Of a stretch of 64,000 nt of DNA, positions 9,687 through 21,745 are shown one piece after another. Made by a program: the position numbers and the translations under genes. The notes beneath the pieces were generated by a model. It made no database searches. It was not told the origin of the DNA and saw only the letters and a list, made by a program, of their open reading frames with translations. Numbering within the stretch: the first letter of the stretch is position 1; each line of letters starts with the position of its first letter. The DNA comes from Marinobacter mangrovi (GTDB lineage Bacteria > Pseudomonadota > Gammaproteobacteria > Pseudomonadales > Oleiphilaceae), in the NCBI RefSeq assembly GCF_016798325.1, contig NZ_JAERVO010000001.1, forward strand, positions 992,001-1,056,000. The letters run 5' to 3'.

Positions 9687-10763
9687 ATGTCTGACAAGCA
9701 GATCGAAAACATTAACGTCGCTGCCCAGGAGCCGCTGATCACACCGGACGCGCTCAAGCAGGAGATGCCCCTGTCAGAGAAGGCAGCGGAAACCGTCGCC
9801 GCCGGACGCGAAACCATCAACAACATCCTGGACGGCAAGGATCATCGCCTGTTTGTCGTCGTTGGCCCCTGCTCCATCCACGATGTGAAAGCGGCGCGCG
9901 AATACGCCGAAAAGCTGAAGACTCTGGCGGATGAGGTGAGCGACACCATTTACATTGTCATGCGCGTCTATTTCGAGAAACCGCGGACCACCATCGGCTG
10001 GAAAGGTCTGATCAACGATCCGCACCTGAACGACTCGTTTGATATCGAGCAGGGCCTGCACATCGGTCGCCGCCTGCTGCTGGACATCGCCGAGCTGGGC
10101 CTGCCGGCCGCCACCGAAGCGCTGGACCCCATCTCACCGCAATACCTTCAGGATACGATCTCCTGGTCTGCCATCGGCGCACGGACCACCGAGTCCCAGA
10201 CTCACCGTGAAATGAGCAGCGGCCTGTCCATGCCCATCGGCTTCAAGAACGGCACCGACGGCAGCCTGGACGTGGCGATCAATGCCATGAAATCCGTCTC
10301 GCACCCGCACAGCTTCCTGGGCATCGACCAGAAGGGCCAGGTGTCCATCATCCGCACCAAGGGCAACAGCTACGGTCACGTGGTCCTGCGCGGTGGCGGC
10401 GGCAAGCCCAACTACGATTCCGTCAACGTGGCGTTGTGTGAAAAGGAACTGGAGAAATCCGGCCTGCGCAACTCACTGATGGTGGATTGCAGCCACGCCA
10501 ACTCCAACAAGGATCCGGCGATCCAGCCGCTGGTCATGCAGGATGTGGCGCACCAGATCCTGGAAGGCAACCGCTCGATCCAGGGCCTGATGGTGGAAAG
10601 CCACCTGAACTGGGGCAACCAGTCCATTCCGGACAACCTGGACGACCTGAAATACGGCGTCTCGGTCACCGATGCCTGCATCGACTGGGAAACCACCGAG
10701 AAAGCCCTGCGCGACATGCGCGAGAAACTGAAGGATGTGCTGCCGAAACGCATTCAGCACTGA
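9687..10763 (+). CDS. aroG: 3-deoxy-7-phosphoheptulonate (DAHP) synthase, class I
   Basis: 358 residues from the ATG at 9687, which has GGAG 12 bases upstream and gives the usual length of AroF/G/H enzymes. A GTG-started frame from 9594 would add 31 unrelated residues. It joins phosphoenolpyruvate and erythrose 4-phosphate, the first shikimate pathway step. Conserved segments include VVGPCSIHD, YFEKPRTTIGWKGLINDP, ARTTESQTHRE, GFKNGTDG and VDCSHANS. Which aromatic amino acid inhibits it cannot be read securely, so the symbol marks the class I family. It stands alone, ended by a strong terminator, with a long structured leader. Confidence 0.9.
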   Translation: MSDKQIENINVAAQEPLITPDALKQEMPLSEKAAETVAAGRETINNILDGKDHRLFVVVGPCSIHDVKAAREYAEKLKTLADEVSDTIYIVMRVYFEKPRTTIGWKGLINDPHLNDSFDIEQGLHIGRRLLLDIAELGLPAATEALDPISPQYLQDTISWSAIGARTTESQTHREMSSGLSMPIGFKNGTDGSLDVAINAMKSVSHPHSFLGIDQKGQVSIIRTKGNSYGHVVLRGGGGKPNYDSVNVALCEKELEKSGLRNSLMVDCSHANSNKDPAIQPLVMQDVAHQILEGNRSIQGLMVESHLNWGNQSIPDNLDDLKYGVSVTDACIDWETTEKALRDMREKLKDVLPKRIQH

Positions 10764-10785
10764 TGCATCAGGCGGTTAACAGAAG

Positions 10786-10813
10786 GCGCCTGCGGAAACG
10801 CAGGCGCTTTTTT
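10786..10813 (+). terminator. Intrinsic terminator of aroG
   Basis: GCGCCTGCG and CGCAGGCGC form a perfect 9-bp stem with a GAAA tetraloop, followed by six T. It lies 22 bases after the aroG stop. Confidence 0.92.
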
Positions 10814-10844
10814 GTGGGCGACAGATTATCAAAAGAAGCGTTGA

Positions 10845-12215
10845 TTAGCTCCGGGCAATCCAATCGAGCTTGTCCCGCAGACTCACGACGTCACCGATAA
10901 TGATCAGCGTGGGCGCTTTCACCTCGCTGGCGGCCACCCTGTCCGCGATCGTATCGATCGTTCCGGTGACGACCACCTGCTCCGGCGTAGTGCCTTTTGA
11001 TACCAGCGCTACCGGCATCGACGGCGCCATACCGTGGGCCATCAGCTCGCGGGCAATGATCGGCAAACCCACCAGCCCCATGTAGAACACCAGCGTCTGG
11101 TTGCTCTGAACAAAATCCCGCCAGGGCAACTCACAGGTGTCGTTCTTCAGGTGGCCGGTCACGAAGCGAACGGATTGCGCGTAATCCCGGTGAGTCAGCG
11201 GAATGCCCGCGTAGGCCGAGCAGCCCGACGCGGCCGTGATTCCGGGCACCACCTGGAATGGCACGCCCGCTTCAGCCAGCGTTTCGATCTCTTCGCCGCC
11301 GCGGCCGAAGATAAACGGATCCCCGCCCTTGAGTCGCACCACTGTGCGACCTTCCTGAGCCAGTTCGACCAGGCGTTGGTTGATCTCTTCCTGGGGCAAC
11401 GTGTGCCTGGACCGTTGCTTGCCAACGTGGATCATTTCCGCGTCGGCACGCACCCGGCTCAGGATTTCCCGGGACACCAGCCGGTCGTAAAGCACCACGT
11501 CGGCCTGGGCAATCACGCGCAAGGCTTTGAGGGTCAGCAGATCCGGGTCGCCGGGACCGGCACCAACCAGGAAGACCTCACCTTGCGGGCCACGGCCTTC
11601 GGCACTGCGGAGCTCGGCATCCAGCTCGCGGTTGATGGCCTCCGCCGACATCTGATGGGCGCGACTGACCAGCGGGCTGTCCAGCAGACGGTACCAGAAC
11701 CCGCGGCGTTGGTGTGGCGTGTCGAGAACCTGATTTAGATCGCCTTTGGCCAACATGGCTTGCAGGACATCGGTCAGGCCTTCCGGCAGCAGCGTATCCA
11801 GACGCTGGCGCAACCAATTGGCGACCGTCGGCCAGCGGCCTCCGGTATCGACGGTGACCCGCAGAGGGCCCCGCTGGACGGTCGCGGGGAACTGAACCCG
11901 GGCCCGGGGGTGATTCCCCGGCATCCAGACCGGCACGTCGGTGGCGATTTGCAACAACCATCGCTCATCGCGGCCCGCATCCCCGGAATCGATCAGGACC
12001 AGACCAAAGTCGTCGGATGACAGAACGGTATCGCTGGCCGGCCCAGGACGGCATTCGCTGGACGCGGGCGCCTCGTCAGGCAGGCTGTCATGACCAAGCC
12101 AGACCACGCGGGCGCCCTGATCGGCGCAATAACGGGCCTTGGCAAGCAGCCGCGGCCCACTGCCGAGACAGCCGACAACAGGTTGGTCAATGCGAAGGGA
12201 AACTGTCAGGCTCAA
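10845..12215 (-). CDS. cysG: Siroheme synthase CysG with degenerate N-terminal half
   Basis: 456 residues, the usual CysG length. The C-terminal uroporphyrinogen-III methyltransferase domain (about 213-456) is intact, with [14 protein letters not shown] (217-230), [17 protein letters not shown] (293-309), the [20 protein letters not shown] loop and the DKLDW tail. The N-terminal NAD-dependent dehydrogenase/ferrochelatase half is recognisable by length and by RPRVTV-like strands, but its key motifs are altered. The glycine loop reads VGCLGSG, the catalytic Asp region reads [10 protein letters not shown], and the usual NVVDxPxxASF segment is absent. It starts at TTG 12215 with GGAG 8 bases upstream; no in-frame ATG exists before the conserved region. 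It lies 43 bases after serS. It supplies siroheme for sulfite reductase. Confidence 0.88.
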   Translation of the reverse strand: MSLTVSLRIDQPVVGCLGSGPRLLAKARYCADQGARVVWLGHDSLPDEAPASSECRPGPASDTVLSSDDFGLVLIDSGDAGRDERWLLQIATDVPVWMPGNHPRARVQFPATVQRGPLRVTVDTGGRWPTVANWLRQRLDTLLPEGLTDVLQAMLAKGDLNQVLDTPHQRRGFWYRLLDSPLVSRAHQMSAEAINRELDAELRSAEGRGPQGEVFLVGAGPGDPDLLTLKALRVIAQADVVLYDRLVSREILSRVRADAEMIHVGKQRSRHTLPQEEINQRLVELAQEGRTVVRLKGGDPFIFGRGGEEIETLAEAGVPFQVVPGITAASGCSAYAGIPLTHRDYAQSVRFVTGHLKNDTCELPWRDFVQSNQTLVFYMGLVGLPIIARELMAHGMAPSMPVALVSKGTTPEQVVVTGTIDTIADRVAASEVKAPTLIIIGDVVSLRDKLDWIARS

Positions 12216-12258
12216 CTCTATCTCTCCGTTCCTTGACCACCTGCGTCGGCCGATGGTC

Positions 12259-13662
<1,404 letters not shown>

Positions 13663-13673
13663 TCAGGACGGGA

Positions 13674-15026
13674 TCAGGACGACTTCGGGGACGGATAACG
13701 CTGCTCGGTACTCGCCTCGTTGCGGGCATCGAGTCGTTCCCGTTTTTCCCGCAGTTTGATTTCCAGTCCGCGGGGCACGGGATCGTAATAACGTACCCCA
13801 TGGATCGCCTCGGGTAAATAGGCTTCACCGGCGGCAAAGGCATCGGGTTCGTCATGGGCATAACGGTATTCGGCGCCATGGCCCATTGACTTGAGCAGCG
13901 ACGTCGGCGCATTGCGCAGATGGACCGGCACCTCGTAGTCCGGCTGCTGCCGGATCGCCGCCACACACTGGTTATAGGCCTTGTAAACGGCGTTACTTTT
14001 TGGCGCCAACGCCAAATAGGTGGCGGCCTGGGCCAGCGCCAACTCGCCTTCCGGTGAACCCAGCCGCTCCTGGGTATCCCAGGCATCGAGGCTCAATCGC
14101 AGGGCCCGGGGATCGGCATTGCCTATATCCTCGCTGGCAATGCGAACCAGGCGACGGGCGACGTAAATGGGATCGGCGCCGCCATCGAGCATACGGCACA
14201 TCCAGTACAGCGCACCGTCCGGATCGGACCCTCGCACCGATTTGTGCAGCGCCGAGATCTGGTCGTAGAACACATCGCCGCCTTTATCGAAGCGGCGCAG
14301 GCTCGACTGCATGACCTGCTCGAGTACCGATTCGGTCAATTCGGCGACTCCTTCGTCGTTGGGCTCAGCCAGATCGGAGGCGACTTCCAGCAGGTTGAGG
14401 GCGCGTCTGGCGTCGCCGTCAGCCGCCGTGGCGATGATATCCAGGAGATCTTCGGACACCTGAAGACGATTGGCCAAGCCCGCCTCGCTGCTCAATGCCC
14501 GACGCAACAACGCTTTCAAGTCGTCGGCTTCGAGATTCTTGAGCACATAGACCCGCGTGCGCGAGAGCAAGGCGCTGTTCAGTTCGAACGAGGGATTCTC
14601 GGTGGTGGCACCAACAAAGATGACGGTGCCGTCTTCAATGTGTGGCAGGAAAGCATCCTGCTGGCTCTTGTTGAAGCGGTGGACCTCGTCCACGAACAAC
14701 AGCGTGTCGCGGCCTTCCACCTGTTTCCGGTTTCGGGCCCGCTCGACCGCGTCACGGATATCCTTTACGCCGCTGAGAACGGCGGACAGGCTCTCAAACG
14801 CGATTTCGGCAGTGTCGGCCAGCAGCTTGGCAAAGGTGGTCTTGCCAACGCCGGGCGGGCCCCACAGGATCATGGAGTGCAGCTGGCCGTCCTCAACGGC
14901 GCGACGCAGCGGCTTGCCCGACCCCACCAGATGCGGCTGCCCGGCGTAGTCGGCCAGCGTGCGCGGCCGCATCCGGGATGCCAGCGGCTGGAAGCCGCGC
15001 GTCTCCTCGAACAGGCCGCTCTGCAT
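13674..15026 (-). CDS. rarA: Replication-associated recombination protein A (MgsA/RarA AAA ATPase)
   Basis: 450 residues, normal length. It is a AAA+ ATPase related to clamp loaders that acts at stalled replication forks. The N-terminal MRPRTLADYAGQPHLVG motif, Walker A GPPGVGKTT (about 56-64), Walker B LLFVDEVHRF, sensor ATTENPSF and the SRTRVY arginine region are all intact. The C-terminal tetramerisation part includes the MGHGAEYRYAHDEP segment. The ATG overlaps the lolA stop by one base (TAATG), so lolA and rarA are coupled, an arrangement common in gammaproteobacteria. Confidence 0.95.
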   Translation of the reverse strand: MQSGLFEETRGFQPLASRMRPRTLADYAGQPHLVGSGKPLRRAVEDGQLHSMILWGPPGVGKTTFAKLLADTAEIAFESLSAVLSGVKDIRDAVERARNRKQVEGRDTLLFVDEVHRFNKSQQDAFLPHIEDGTVIFVGATTENPSFELNSALLSRTRVYVLKNLEADDLKALLRRALSSEAGLANRLQVSEDLLDIIATAADGDARRALNLLEVASDLAEPNDEGVAELTESVLEQVMQSSLRRFDKGGDVFYDQISALHKSVRGSDPDGALYWMCRMLDGGADPIYVARRLVRIASEDIGNADPRALRLSLDAWDTQERLGSPEGELALAQAATYLALAPKSNAVYKAYNQCVAAIRQQPDYEVPVHLRNAPTSLLKSMGHGAEYRYAHDEPDAFAAGEAYLPEAIHGVRYYDPVPRGLEIKLREKRERLDARNEASTEQRYPSPKSS

Positions 15027-15667
15027 TACTGGGCGCTCTTGATGATGTCCACGGAATCCGGGTAATCCAGGTGGAACACACTGTCATTCACGGACTGGTT
15101 CACCTTCACGTCCTGGAAGCTGAGGACGCTCACCTGATCCAGGGAATCCCGCAGGCGCATCTCGGACAGGACGTCATCCCGGAACCGCAGGCGCAGGGAC
15201 AGGAACAGGGAATCCTGGCTGCGGGGCTTGAGGATGAAGTCGTCGGCGCCCGCCGTTTCCTCATCCCGGGAGACCTCATAGGCCTCTTCCAGATTGTCCA
15301 CCTGGCCACTGAGCAGGAGCGCCGGTGTTGAGGACATCTGTTTGTCCATCGGCTTGACGGTGACCTGCTCCAGGTCCGGATCGTAGACTTCCACCTTCTT
15401 GCCATCGGCCACAATGGTTTGTGAGAACGGGCTCTTGGATTCCCAGAAAAACAGCCCCGGACGTTTGGCCTTCAGGTTGCCGCGGGTTTCCTGGACCTTG
15501 CTACCCGTACCGTCGACCACGACCTGGATGAAATTGGCCTGGTAGGTCCGGTATTTTTCCAGCTTGCTGGCCAGCGCCTTGGCCGCCTGGGCGTCGGCCC
15601 AAGCCGGTGATGTACTGATCAGCAGGACAGCCAGAACGGCCGACACGCGGCCCATAAACGTCTTCAT
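15026..15667 (-). CDS. lolA: Outer-membrane lipoprotein carrier protein LolA
   Basis: 213 residues. A signal peptide with likely cleavage after AWA (about residue 24) exports it to the periplasm. There it receives lipoproteins from the LolCDE complex and passes them to LolB. The family core is seen: YQANFIQVVVDGTG, the strand RGNLKAKRPGLFFWES, VADGKKVEVYDPDLEQVTV and the ALLLSGQ segment. It sits 14 bases after ftsK and overlaps rarA by one base, the usual ftsK-lolA-rarA order. Confidence 0.95.
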   Translation of the reverse strand: MKTFMGRVSAVLAVLLISTSPAWADAQAAKALASKLEKYRTYQANFIQVVVDGTGSKVQETRGNLKAKRPGLFFWESKSPFSQTIVADGKKVEVYDPDLEQVTVKPMDKQMSSTPALLLSGQVDNLEEAYEVSRDEETAGADDFILKPRSQDSLFLSLRLRFRDDVLSEMRLRDSLDQVSVLSFQDVKVNQSVNDSVFHLDYPDSVDIIKSAQ

Positions 15668-15681
15668 GCGATTAACAACTC

Positions 15682-18285
15682 CTAGTCTCGCGGGGGTGGC
15701 GGTGCCAGCACTTCCCGGGCACCGTTGTGACCGGCGGCACTGACGACACCTGAAGCTTCCATGGCATCGACGAGGTTGGCCGCGCGGTTGTAGCCAATCT
15801 TGAATTTACGCTGCACGGAGGAAATGGAGACCCGACGGCCTTCGGTCACGAAGGCGACCGCTTCGTCGTAGAGCGAATCCCCCTCGCTGTCACCGCCGCC
15901 TTCGGACAGCGACGGAACCCCCGGCAGCTTCTCGCCTTCGGCGCCGTTGAGCACGTCGTCCACGTAAACGGGCTCGCCCCGGTCCTTCCAGGCGCTGACG
16001 ATCCGATGCACTTCGTCATCGTCGACAAACGCACCGTGAACCCGCACGGGCAGACCGGAGCCCGGCGGCAGGTAGAGCATGTCGCCATGACCGAGCAGCT
16101 GCTCGGCGCCACCCTGGTCCAGCACCGTCCGGGAGTCGATCTTGGATTGCACCGAGAACGAAATCCGCGTCGGGATGTTGGCCTTGATCAGGCCGGTGAT
16201 CACGTCCACCGACGGACGCTGTGTCGCCAGGATCAGGTGAATACCGGCTGCCCGAGCCTTCTGGGCGATCCGGGCGATCAGTTCTTCCACTTTCTTGCCG
16301 ACGATCATCATCATGTCGGCGAATTCGTCGATCACCACGACGATAAAGGGCAACGGCTCGAGTGCGGGTCGATCCTCTTCGCCGTTTTCCAGATGCTCGT
16401 CCGGCTTCCACAGCGGGTCCGGAATCGGTTCGCCCGCCTCGATGGCATCCTTCACCTTGCGGTTAAAACCGGCCAAGTTCCGGACCCCGAGCGCAGCCAT
16501 CAGCCGATAACGGCGTTCCATCTCGGCCACACACCAACGCAGACCGTTGGCGGCTTCCTTCATGTCGGTGACAACCGGGGCCAACAGATGGGGAATGCCG
16601 TCGTAGATGCTCAATTCCAGCATCTTCGGGTCCACCATGATGAAGCGCACTTCGTCCGGCGTGGCTTTCAGCAGCATGCTGAGAATCATGGCGTTGACGC
16701 CCACCGACTTACCGGAACCGGTGGTACCGGCCACCAGCAGATGCGGCATCTTGCCCAGGTTGGCGGTCATCGGGTTGCCGCCAATGTCGTTACCGAGCGC
16801 CAGCGTCAACGGCGAACTGGATTCCTCGAACGCGCGTGATGACAGCACCTCACGCAGGCGCACCATCTCCCGTTCTTCATTGGGGATCTCAATGCCGACC
16901 ACGGACTTGCCCGGAATGACTTCCACCACCCGCACACTGATCACCGCCAGTGAGCGCGCCAGGTCCTTCGCCAGGTTGGAAATACGGCTGACCTTCACGC
17001 CCGGCGCCGGTTTGATCTCGAAGCGGGTGATGACCGGCCCCGGATTGACCTCGACCACTTCAACGCTGACCCCGAAGTCGGACAGTTTTTCCTCGAGCAG
17101 CTGGGACATGTGCTCCAGCGATTCCTTGGAATAGCCCTTCTTCTTGTGGGGATCGGCCGGGTCCAGCAGCGTGAGCGGCGGCAACGGGCTGTCGATGTCG
17201 TCGAACAGCGACGGCTGACGCTTGGCGTTCTTGTCTTTGGGCCCCTCGTCCTTCCGCTTGAACGGCGAAATCTTTACGTTGCGGGCATCAGGCGCCGGTT
17301 GTTCCGGAGCGGCTTTACGTGCGGCCGGACGCGGCGTGGGCGCAGGCTCGTCATCGGTGGCGGAAAAACCCGCTTCTGCCGGCGCGTCCAGGCGAGCCGT
17401 CGCGGCCAGGCCGTCGACACTCGGCTCAATCCGGGCCGGCAGAGGCTCGTATTCTTCGTCGTCAGACCGATTGCGGCGGAACCAACCGCGAATGCGTTGC
17501 AGCAGCGACAGCTTGTCGTCGTCTTCCCCGGCAACCCGGTCGTTGACCAGCGGCGGTTCGCGACGGGCGGGCGCCGGCTCGGGTTTCTTCGCGGGCTGCG
17601 GCGTGTCGTCGTCGGAGGGCTCGGCGTCGCTGTTGAAATTGGCTTTGATCCACTCGGCAAAACGCAGGGTGTAGTCGCCCAGCGAATCCATCAGACTGAA
17701 CCAGGACAGCCCGGTAAAGACCGTCAGGGCAAACAGGAAAATGGCCACCAGTACCAGCGTTGCGGCCGGCAGGTTGAACGCGCCCACCATGGCATCGGAC
17801 ACCTCGACCCCGAGCACGCCACCGGCGCTGGCATCCAGCCCCATGATGGAATACAGGGACAGCAGACTGGTGGCACTCAGCAGGATCAGGATGAAGCCGC
17901 CGAAACGCAGCAGGAAAAGCGGCCAGTGCAACTCAACAGAGTCATTGCGGTGCTTGACCAGCAAAAAGGCGTAGAACGCCACCATGGCCGGAAACAGGAA
18001 CGCCACCTGACCGAAGAAGTCGATCAGTAGGCTGGCGATCCAGGCACCGGTGCGCCCGGCGTAGTTGGAGACCGACACCTCGTGGCCGACACTCGCCCAC
18101 CCCGGGTCGCTGGCGCTGTAGCTGACCAGCGCCATGAGCAGATAGATGCACAGCGCAATCAGGGCGATCAACGCGCCTTCGCGCCCGCCCTGGGCAAGCA
18201 ATGTACGGAAGCGCTGCTGCTTCTCTGTCAGCTGGGTCTCTTGCCCGGCTTTTTTTCGTTCTGACATGGACTGGCTACGGCTCAT
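15682..18285 (-). CDS. ftsK: DNA translocase FtsK
   Basis: 867 residues, in the range of Pseudomonas-type FtsK with a short linker. Four membrane helices lie at about 38-56, 83-110, 124-146 and 165-190. A Pro/charged linker (about 220-370) follows. The motor domain has Walker A GTTGSGKS (520-527), Walker [11 protein letters not shown] and the [19 protein letters not shown] strand. The C-terminal gamma winged helix (about 795-860) recognises KOPS sites. It pumps chromosome DNA at the septum and activates XerCD. The start at 18285 is the first ATG; a second at 18267 is possible. It follows metZ by 24 bases. Confidence 0.96.
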   Translation of the reverse strand: MSRSQSMSERKKAGQETQLTEKQQRFRTLLAQGGREGALIALIALCIYLLMALVSYSASDPGWASVGHEVSVSNYAGRTGAWIASLLIDFFGQVAFLFPAMVAFYAFLLVKHRNDSVELHWPLFLLRFGGFILILLSATSLLSLYSIMGLDASAGGVLGVEVSDAMVGAFNLPAATLVLVAIFLFALTVFTGLSWFSLMDSLGDYTLRFAEWIKANFNSDAEPSDDDTPQPAKKPEPAPARREPPLVNDRVAGEDDDKLSLLQRIRGWFRRNRSDDEEYEPLPARIEPSVDGLAATARLDAPAEAGFSATDDEPAPTPRPAARKAAPEQPAPDARNVKISPFKRKDEGPKDKNAKRQPSLFDDIDSPLPPLTLLDPADPHKKKGYSKESLEHMSQLLEEKLSDFGVSVEVVEVNPGPVITRFEIKPAPGVKVSRISNLAKDLARSLAVISVRVVEVIPGKSVVGIEIPNEEREMVRLREVLSSRAFEESSSPLTLALGNDIGGNPMTANLGKMPHLLVAGTTGSGKSVGVNAMILSMLLKATPDEVRFIMVDPKMLELSIYDGIPHLLAPVVTDMKEAANGLRWCVAEMERRYRLMAALGVRNLAGFNRKVKDAIEAGEPIPDPLWKPDEHLENGEEDRPALEPLPFIVVVIDEFADMMMIVGKKVEELIARIAQKARAAGIHLILATQRPSVDVITGLIKANIPTRISFSVQSKIDSRTVLDQGGAEQLLGHGDMLYLPPGSGLPVRVHGAFVDDDEVHRIVSAWKDRGEPVYVDDVLNGAEGEKLPGVPSLSEGGGDSEGDSLYDEAVAFVTEGRRVSISSVQRKFKIGYNRAANLVDAMEASGVVSAAGHNGAREVLAPPPPRD

Positions 18286-18309
18286 TTCAGAGCAGGCTTC
18301 CTTCTGTTG

Positions 18310-19533
18310 TTAGCGCGTCAATGCGTCCAACCCTCGGGCGAAATCCGCCTTCAGGTCGTCGATGTCTTCCAGGCCCACCGACACCCGGATCAGGTTTTCG
18401 GTGATCCCGGCTTCCGCCTTGTCCTCCGGCGAAAGCCGGCCGTGTGTCGTGGTCGCCGGATGAGTGACGGTGGTACGGGTGTCGCCCAGGTTTCCAGTGA
18501 TGGAAACGATCTGGGTGGCATCGATCACCTGCCAGGCTTCGGCCCGCTCGCCCTTCACGCGGAAAGACAGGACCCCGCCGTATCCCTTCTGCTGCTTGCT
18601 CGCCAGGGCATGCTGAGGGTGTGACGCCAGGCCCGCATAAAAAACACGCTCGACTGCAGGATGTTGCTCCAACCATTGCGCCAACTCTAACGCACTGGCG
18701 CAATGGGCGCGCATACGGATTGGTAACGTTTCCAACCCCTTAAGGAAAACCCAAGCGTTGAATGGACTCAGGCTCGGCCCGGCCGAGCGCATGAACCCGT
18801 ACACTTCTTCCATCAGCGCATTGGAGCCAATCACGACACCGCCGATACAACGGCCCTGGCCGTCGAGGTATTTGGTGGCGGAATGGATCACGATGTCGGC
18901 GCCGTATTCGAACGGACGCTGCAGAATCGGCGTGCAGAAACAGTTATCCACCACGAACAGCGCGTCGTTGGCGTGGGCCAGATCGGCCAGCGCCTGCAGG
19001 TCGGCCACCTCACACAGCGGATTGGACGGCGTTTCCAGGAACAGCATCCTGGTTTCCGGGCGCACGGCCGCCTGCCAGGCGTCCATATCCGTCAGGCTGA
19101 CAAACGTCGTCTCGACCCCGAACCGGGCCAGGTATTTCTGGAACAGCACGTTCGTCGTTCCAAAAACACCGCGGGAACAGACCACGTGGTCGCCGGACTG
19201 CAACAACGCCATGCAGGTGCTCAGGATGGCGGCCATACCGGAAGCGGTTCCAACCGCACGCTCGCCGCCTTCCATCGCCGCGATGCGGGCTTCGAAGGCT
19301 TGAACGGTGGGGTTGGTGAAACGGGAATAAATGTTCCCCGGCTCTTCCCCGCCAAACCGAGCCGCCGCCTGGGCCGCACTGCCATAGACAAAGCTTGAGG
19401 TGGGGAAAATGGCGTCACTGTGCTCCAGTTGCGCCGTGCGGATCTGCCCTGCCCTCACGGCCAGCGTATCCACGGAAACCCCTTCCAGGTCGGATTCCGG
19501 AATCAATGCGTGCTCTTCGCGGATCTTGCTCAT
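18310..19533 (-). CDS. metZ: O-succinylhomoserine sulfhydrylase MetZ
   Basis: 407 residues. A PLP enzyme of the Cys/Met metabolism family that makes homocysteine directly from O-succinylhomoserine and sulfide. PLP-site motifs are present: SRFTNPTVQAFE, ASGMAAI, VVDNCFCTP and the Schiff-base Lys221 in HSATKYLDGQGR. The position 18 bases after purF, in the order purF-metZ, is that known for Pseudomonas metZ, which supports MetZ over cystathionine gamma-synthase. It links to the cysteine and sulfur genes elsewhere in the window. Confidence 0.93.
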   Translation of the reverse strand: MSKIREEHALIPESDLEGVSVDTLAVRAGQIRTAQLEHSDAIFPTSSFVYGSAAQAAARFGGEEPGNIYSRFTNPTVQAFEARIAAMEGGERAVGTASGMAAILSTCMALLQSGDHVVCSRGVFGTTNVLFQKYLARFGVETTFVSLTDMDAWQAAVRPETRMLFLETPSNPLCEVADLQALADLAHANDALFVVDNCFCTPILQRPFEYGADIVIHSATKYLDGQGRCIGGVVIGSNALMEEVYGFMRSAGPSLSPFNAWVFLKGLETLPIRMRAHCASALELAQWLEQHPAVERVFYAGLASHPQHALASKQQKGYGGVLSFRVKGERAEAWQVIDATQIVSITGNLGDTRTTVTHPATTTHGRLSPEDKAEAGITENLIRVSVGLEDIDDLKADFARGLDALTR

Positions 19534-19551
19534 CGCCTTCGGCCCCGTGAT

Positions 19552-21075
19552 TCAGTCTTCGTCGTTGTGGAGATCGATAATGGCGTTGTCAGACGACATT
19601 TCCGGGTTTTTCTTCGCCTTGTTGCTCTCACCACGCTGGGTTTCCAGGTTGGCCAGATAGGCGGCGTCAATATCGCCGGTGATGTAGTTGCCGTCGAAAA
19701 CGGAGCACTCCCAGGCCTCGATTTCGGGGTTCACGTCGTTGACACAGGTGATGAGATCTTCCAGATCCTGGTACACCAGCCAGTCCGCCCCGATCAGCTT
19801 CTGGATTTCCTCGACGGTACGGTCGTGGGCGATCAGCTCGCTGGCCGCCGGCATATCGATACCGTACACATTGGGGTAACGCACGGGCGGTGCCGCCGAG
19901 GCGAAGTAAACCTTGCGCGCACCGGCGTCACGGGCCATCTGCACGATTTCCTCGCAGGTGGTGCCGCGTACGATGGAATCGTCCACCAGCATGACGTTCT
20001 TGCCCTTGAACTCCAGATCGATCGGGTTCAGCTTCTGGCGAACGGACTTCTTGCGCATCTTCTGGCCCGGCATGATGAATGTCCGGCCGATATAACGGTT
20101 CTTGATGAAGCCTTCACGGAACTTCACGCCCAGCCGGTGGGCCATCTGCATGGCCGAGGTTCGGCTGGTGTCGGGAATCGGCATGACCACATCGATGTCG
20201 TGATCCGGGCGCTCACGCAGGATCTTGTCCGCGAGGGTCTCCCCCATGCGCAGGCGCGCTTTGTAGACCGACACTTTATCCAGGATGGAATCCGGGCGGG
20301 CAAAATAGACGTGCTCGAAAATGCACGGGATCAGGTGCGGCTCTCGGGCGCACTGCTGCGTGTAAATTGTGCCGTCCGTTTCAATATAGACCGCCTCGCC
20401 CGGTTCAATATCACGAACCAGCTTGAAGCCCGCCGCGTTCAGCGCGACGCTCTCGGAGGCAATCATGTATTCCTTGCCGGCTTCGGTTTCCCGCACGCCG
20501 TAGCACGCCGGACGAATGCCCCGGGGATCCCGGAAACCCACGATGCCATAACCGGTGATCATGGCAATGGCCGCATAGGCACCGCGGCAGCGCTCGTGGA
20601 CGGCGCTGACGGCAGCAAAAATTTCATCCTTGGTGGGATTCAGCTTGCCCAGCTTCTGCAGCTCGTGGGCAAAAACGTTCAGCAGCACCTCGGAATCGGA
20701 ATTGGTGTTGATGTGACGCAGGTCGGTGCGGAACAGGTCCCGGCTGAGGTCATCCGCATTGGTCAGGTTGCCGTTGTGGGCCAGCGTGATGCCGTATGGG
20801 CTGTTGACATAGAACGGCTGGGCTTCGGCAGAACTGGACGAACCAGCCGTCGGGTAGCGTACATGCCCGATCCCCACGTTACCCACGAGGCGGCGCATGT
20901 GCCGCGTACGAAACACGTCGCGAACCAGGCCGTTGTCTTTACGCAGGTAAAAGCGTTCGTCCTGGAAGGTTACGATGCCGGCCGCATCCTGCCCCCGGTG
21001 CTGAAGGACCGTCAACGCGTCGTAGAGCGACTGGTTGACGTTAGAGGTACTTACGATACCGACAATGCCACACAT
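19552..21075 (-). CDS. purF: Amidophosphoribosyltransferase PurF
   Basis: 507 residues. It starts purine synthesis by making phosphoribosylamine from PRPP and glutamine. The N-terminal glutamine amidohydrolase domain begins MCGIVGIV, with Cys2 as nucleophile after Met removal, and has [22 protein letters not shown] and AHNGNLTN. The C-terminal phosphoribosyltransferase domain has the PRPP loop [14 protein letters not shown]. It lies 6 bases after cvpA and 18 before metZ, so cvpA-purF-metZ is one unit. Confidence 0.97.
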   Translation of the reverse strand: MCGIVGIVSTSNVNQSLYDALTVLQHRGQDAAGIVTFQDERFYLRKDNGLVRDVFRTRHMRRLVGNVGIGHVRYPTAGSSSSAEAQPFYVNSPYGITLAHNGNLTNADDLSRDLFRTDLRHINTNSDSEVLLNVFAHELQKLGKLNPTKDEIFAAVSAVHERCRGAYAAIAMITGYGIVGFRDPRGIRPACYGVRETEAGKEYMIASESVALNAAGFKLVRDIEPGEAVYIETDGTIYTQQCAREPHLIPCIFEHVYFARPDSILDKVSVYKARLRMGETLADKILRERPDHDIDVVMPIPDTSRTSAMQMAHRLGVKFREGFIKNRYIGRTFIMPGQKMRKKSVRQKLNPIDLEFKGKNVMLVDDSIVRGTTCEEIVQMARDAGARKVYFASAAPPVRYPNVYGIDMPAASELIAHDRTVEEIQKLIGADWLVYQDLEDLITCVNDVNPEIEAWECSVFDGNYITGDIDAAYLANLETQRGESNKAKKNPEMSSDNAIIDLHNDED

Positions 21076-21081
21076 GGGTGT

Positions 21082-21648
21082 TTACTTCTCCAGTACAGAA
21101 ATCATGGCTTCGTTGCCCGGTTGCGTCTGAACCGCCTTGGCAGGGTCGTCAGCGGGTCCGAGGAAACGTTCAAATTCATCGCCCAGCATGCGCCGGGACC
21201 ACTGCTCGACCATTGCCAGACGCCCGATCATCACCGACTGTTTCCACCAGGTATCCTGGGAAAGCGGCGTGTAGCGGACAAAGGCGATGGCCACAATCAC
21301 GACGAGTAGCCCGCGCAGCAAACCGAACCCCATCCCCAGCACACGATCCGTGGCGGACAGGCCGGTCGCAACGACGAGCTGACCAATCAGATTATTGATA
21401 ACAGCACCCACGATCAGGGTACCAAAAAACAGGATCGCAAAGGCAGCGATTAGCCGGACCAACGGCGTTTCCACCGTACTCTCCAGCAGCATCTGCATCT
21501 GCGGATGGAACGTGCGGGCAATAATGAAGGCGGCAATCCAGGTGACGAGCGACAGCGCCTCCCTGACAAACCCGCGCTTGAGGCTGATCAGGGTCGAAAC
21601 TGCAATGATGGTAATGATGACCCAGTCTATCCAGATCAGCGCGTTCAT
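21082..21648 (-). CDS. cvpA: CvpA family membrane protein
   Basis: 188 residues from the ATG at 21648 (MNALIWIDWVII), chosen because the family starts here and the 20 codons upstream have no homology. Four membrane helices are visible at about 5-24, 28-47, 66-88 and 102-122. The family is known for colicin V production in E. coli and for effects on envelope stress. It nearly always lies directly before purF, as here (6 bases). The molecular role remains unclear. Confidence 0.92.
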   Translation of the reverse strand: MNALIWIDWVIITIIAVSTLISLKRGFVREALSLVTWIAAFIIARTFHPQMQMLLESTVETPLVRLIAAFAILFFGTLIVGAVINNLIGQLVVATGLSATDRVLGMGFGLLRGLLVVIVAIAFVRYTPLSQDTWWKQSVMIGRLAMVEQWSRRMLGDEFERFLGPADDPAKAVQTQPGNEAMISVLEK

Positions 21649-21745
21649 GGTCGACCCACTAACGAATTCAGGAAGCGCGGATTCTATCAGGAAACCGGGG
21701 CACACCAAACCTTGACGACCGCCGCGAAGACCGGCTGCACGCCTC

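Noticed and set aside
19420-21309. 629-codon open frame on the plus strand
   Set aside because: It lies opposite purF, whose product is certain. Long antisense frames are common in high-GC genes, and the protein shows no recognisable fold.
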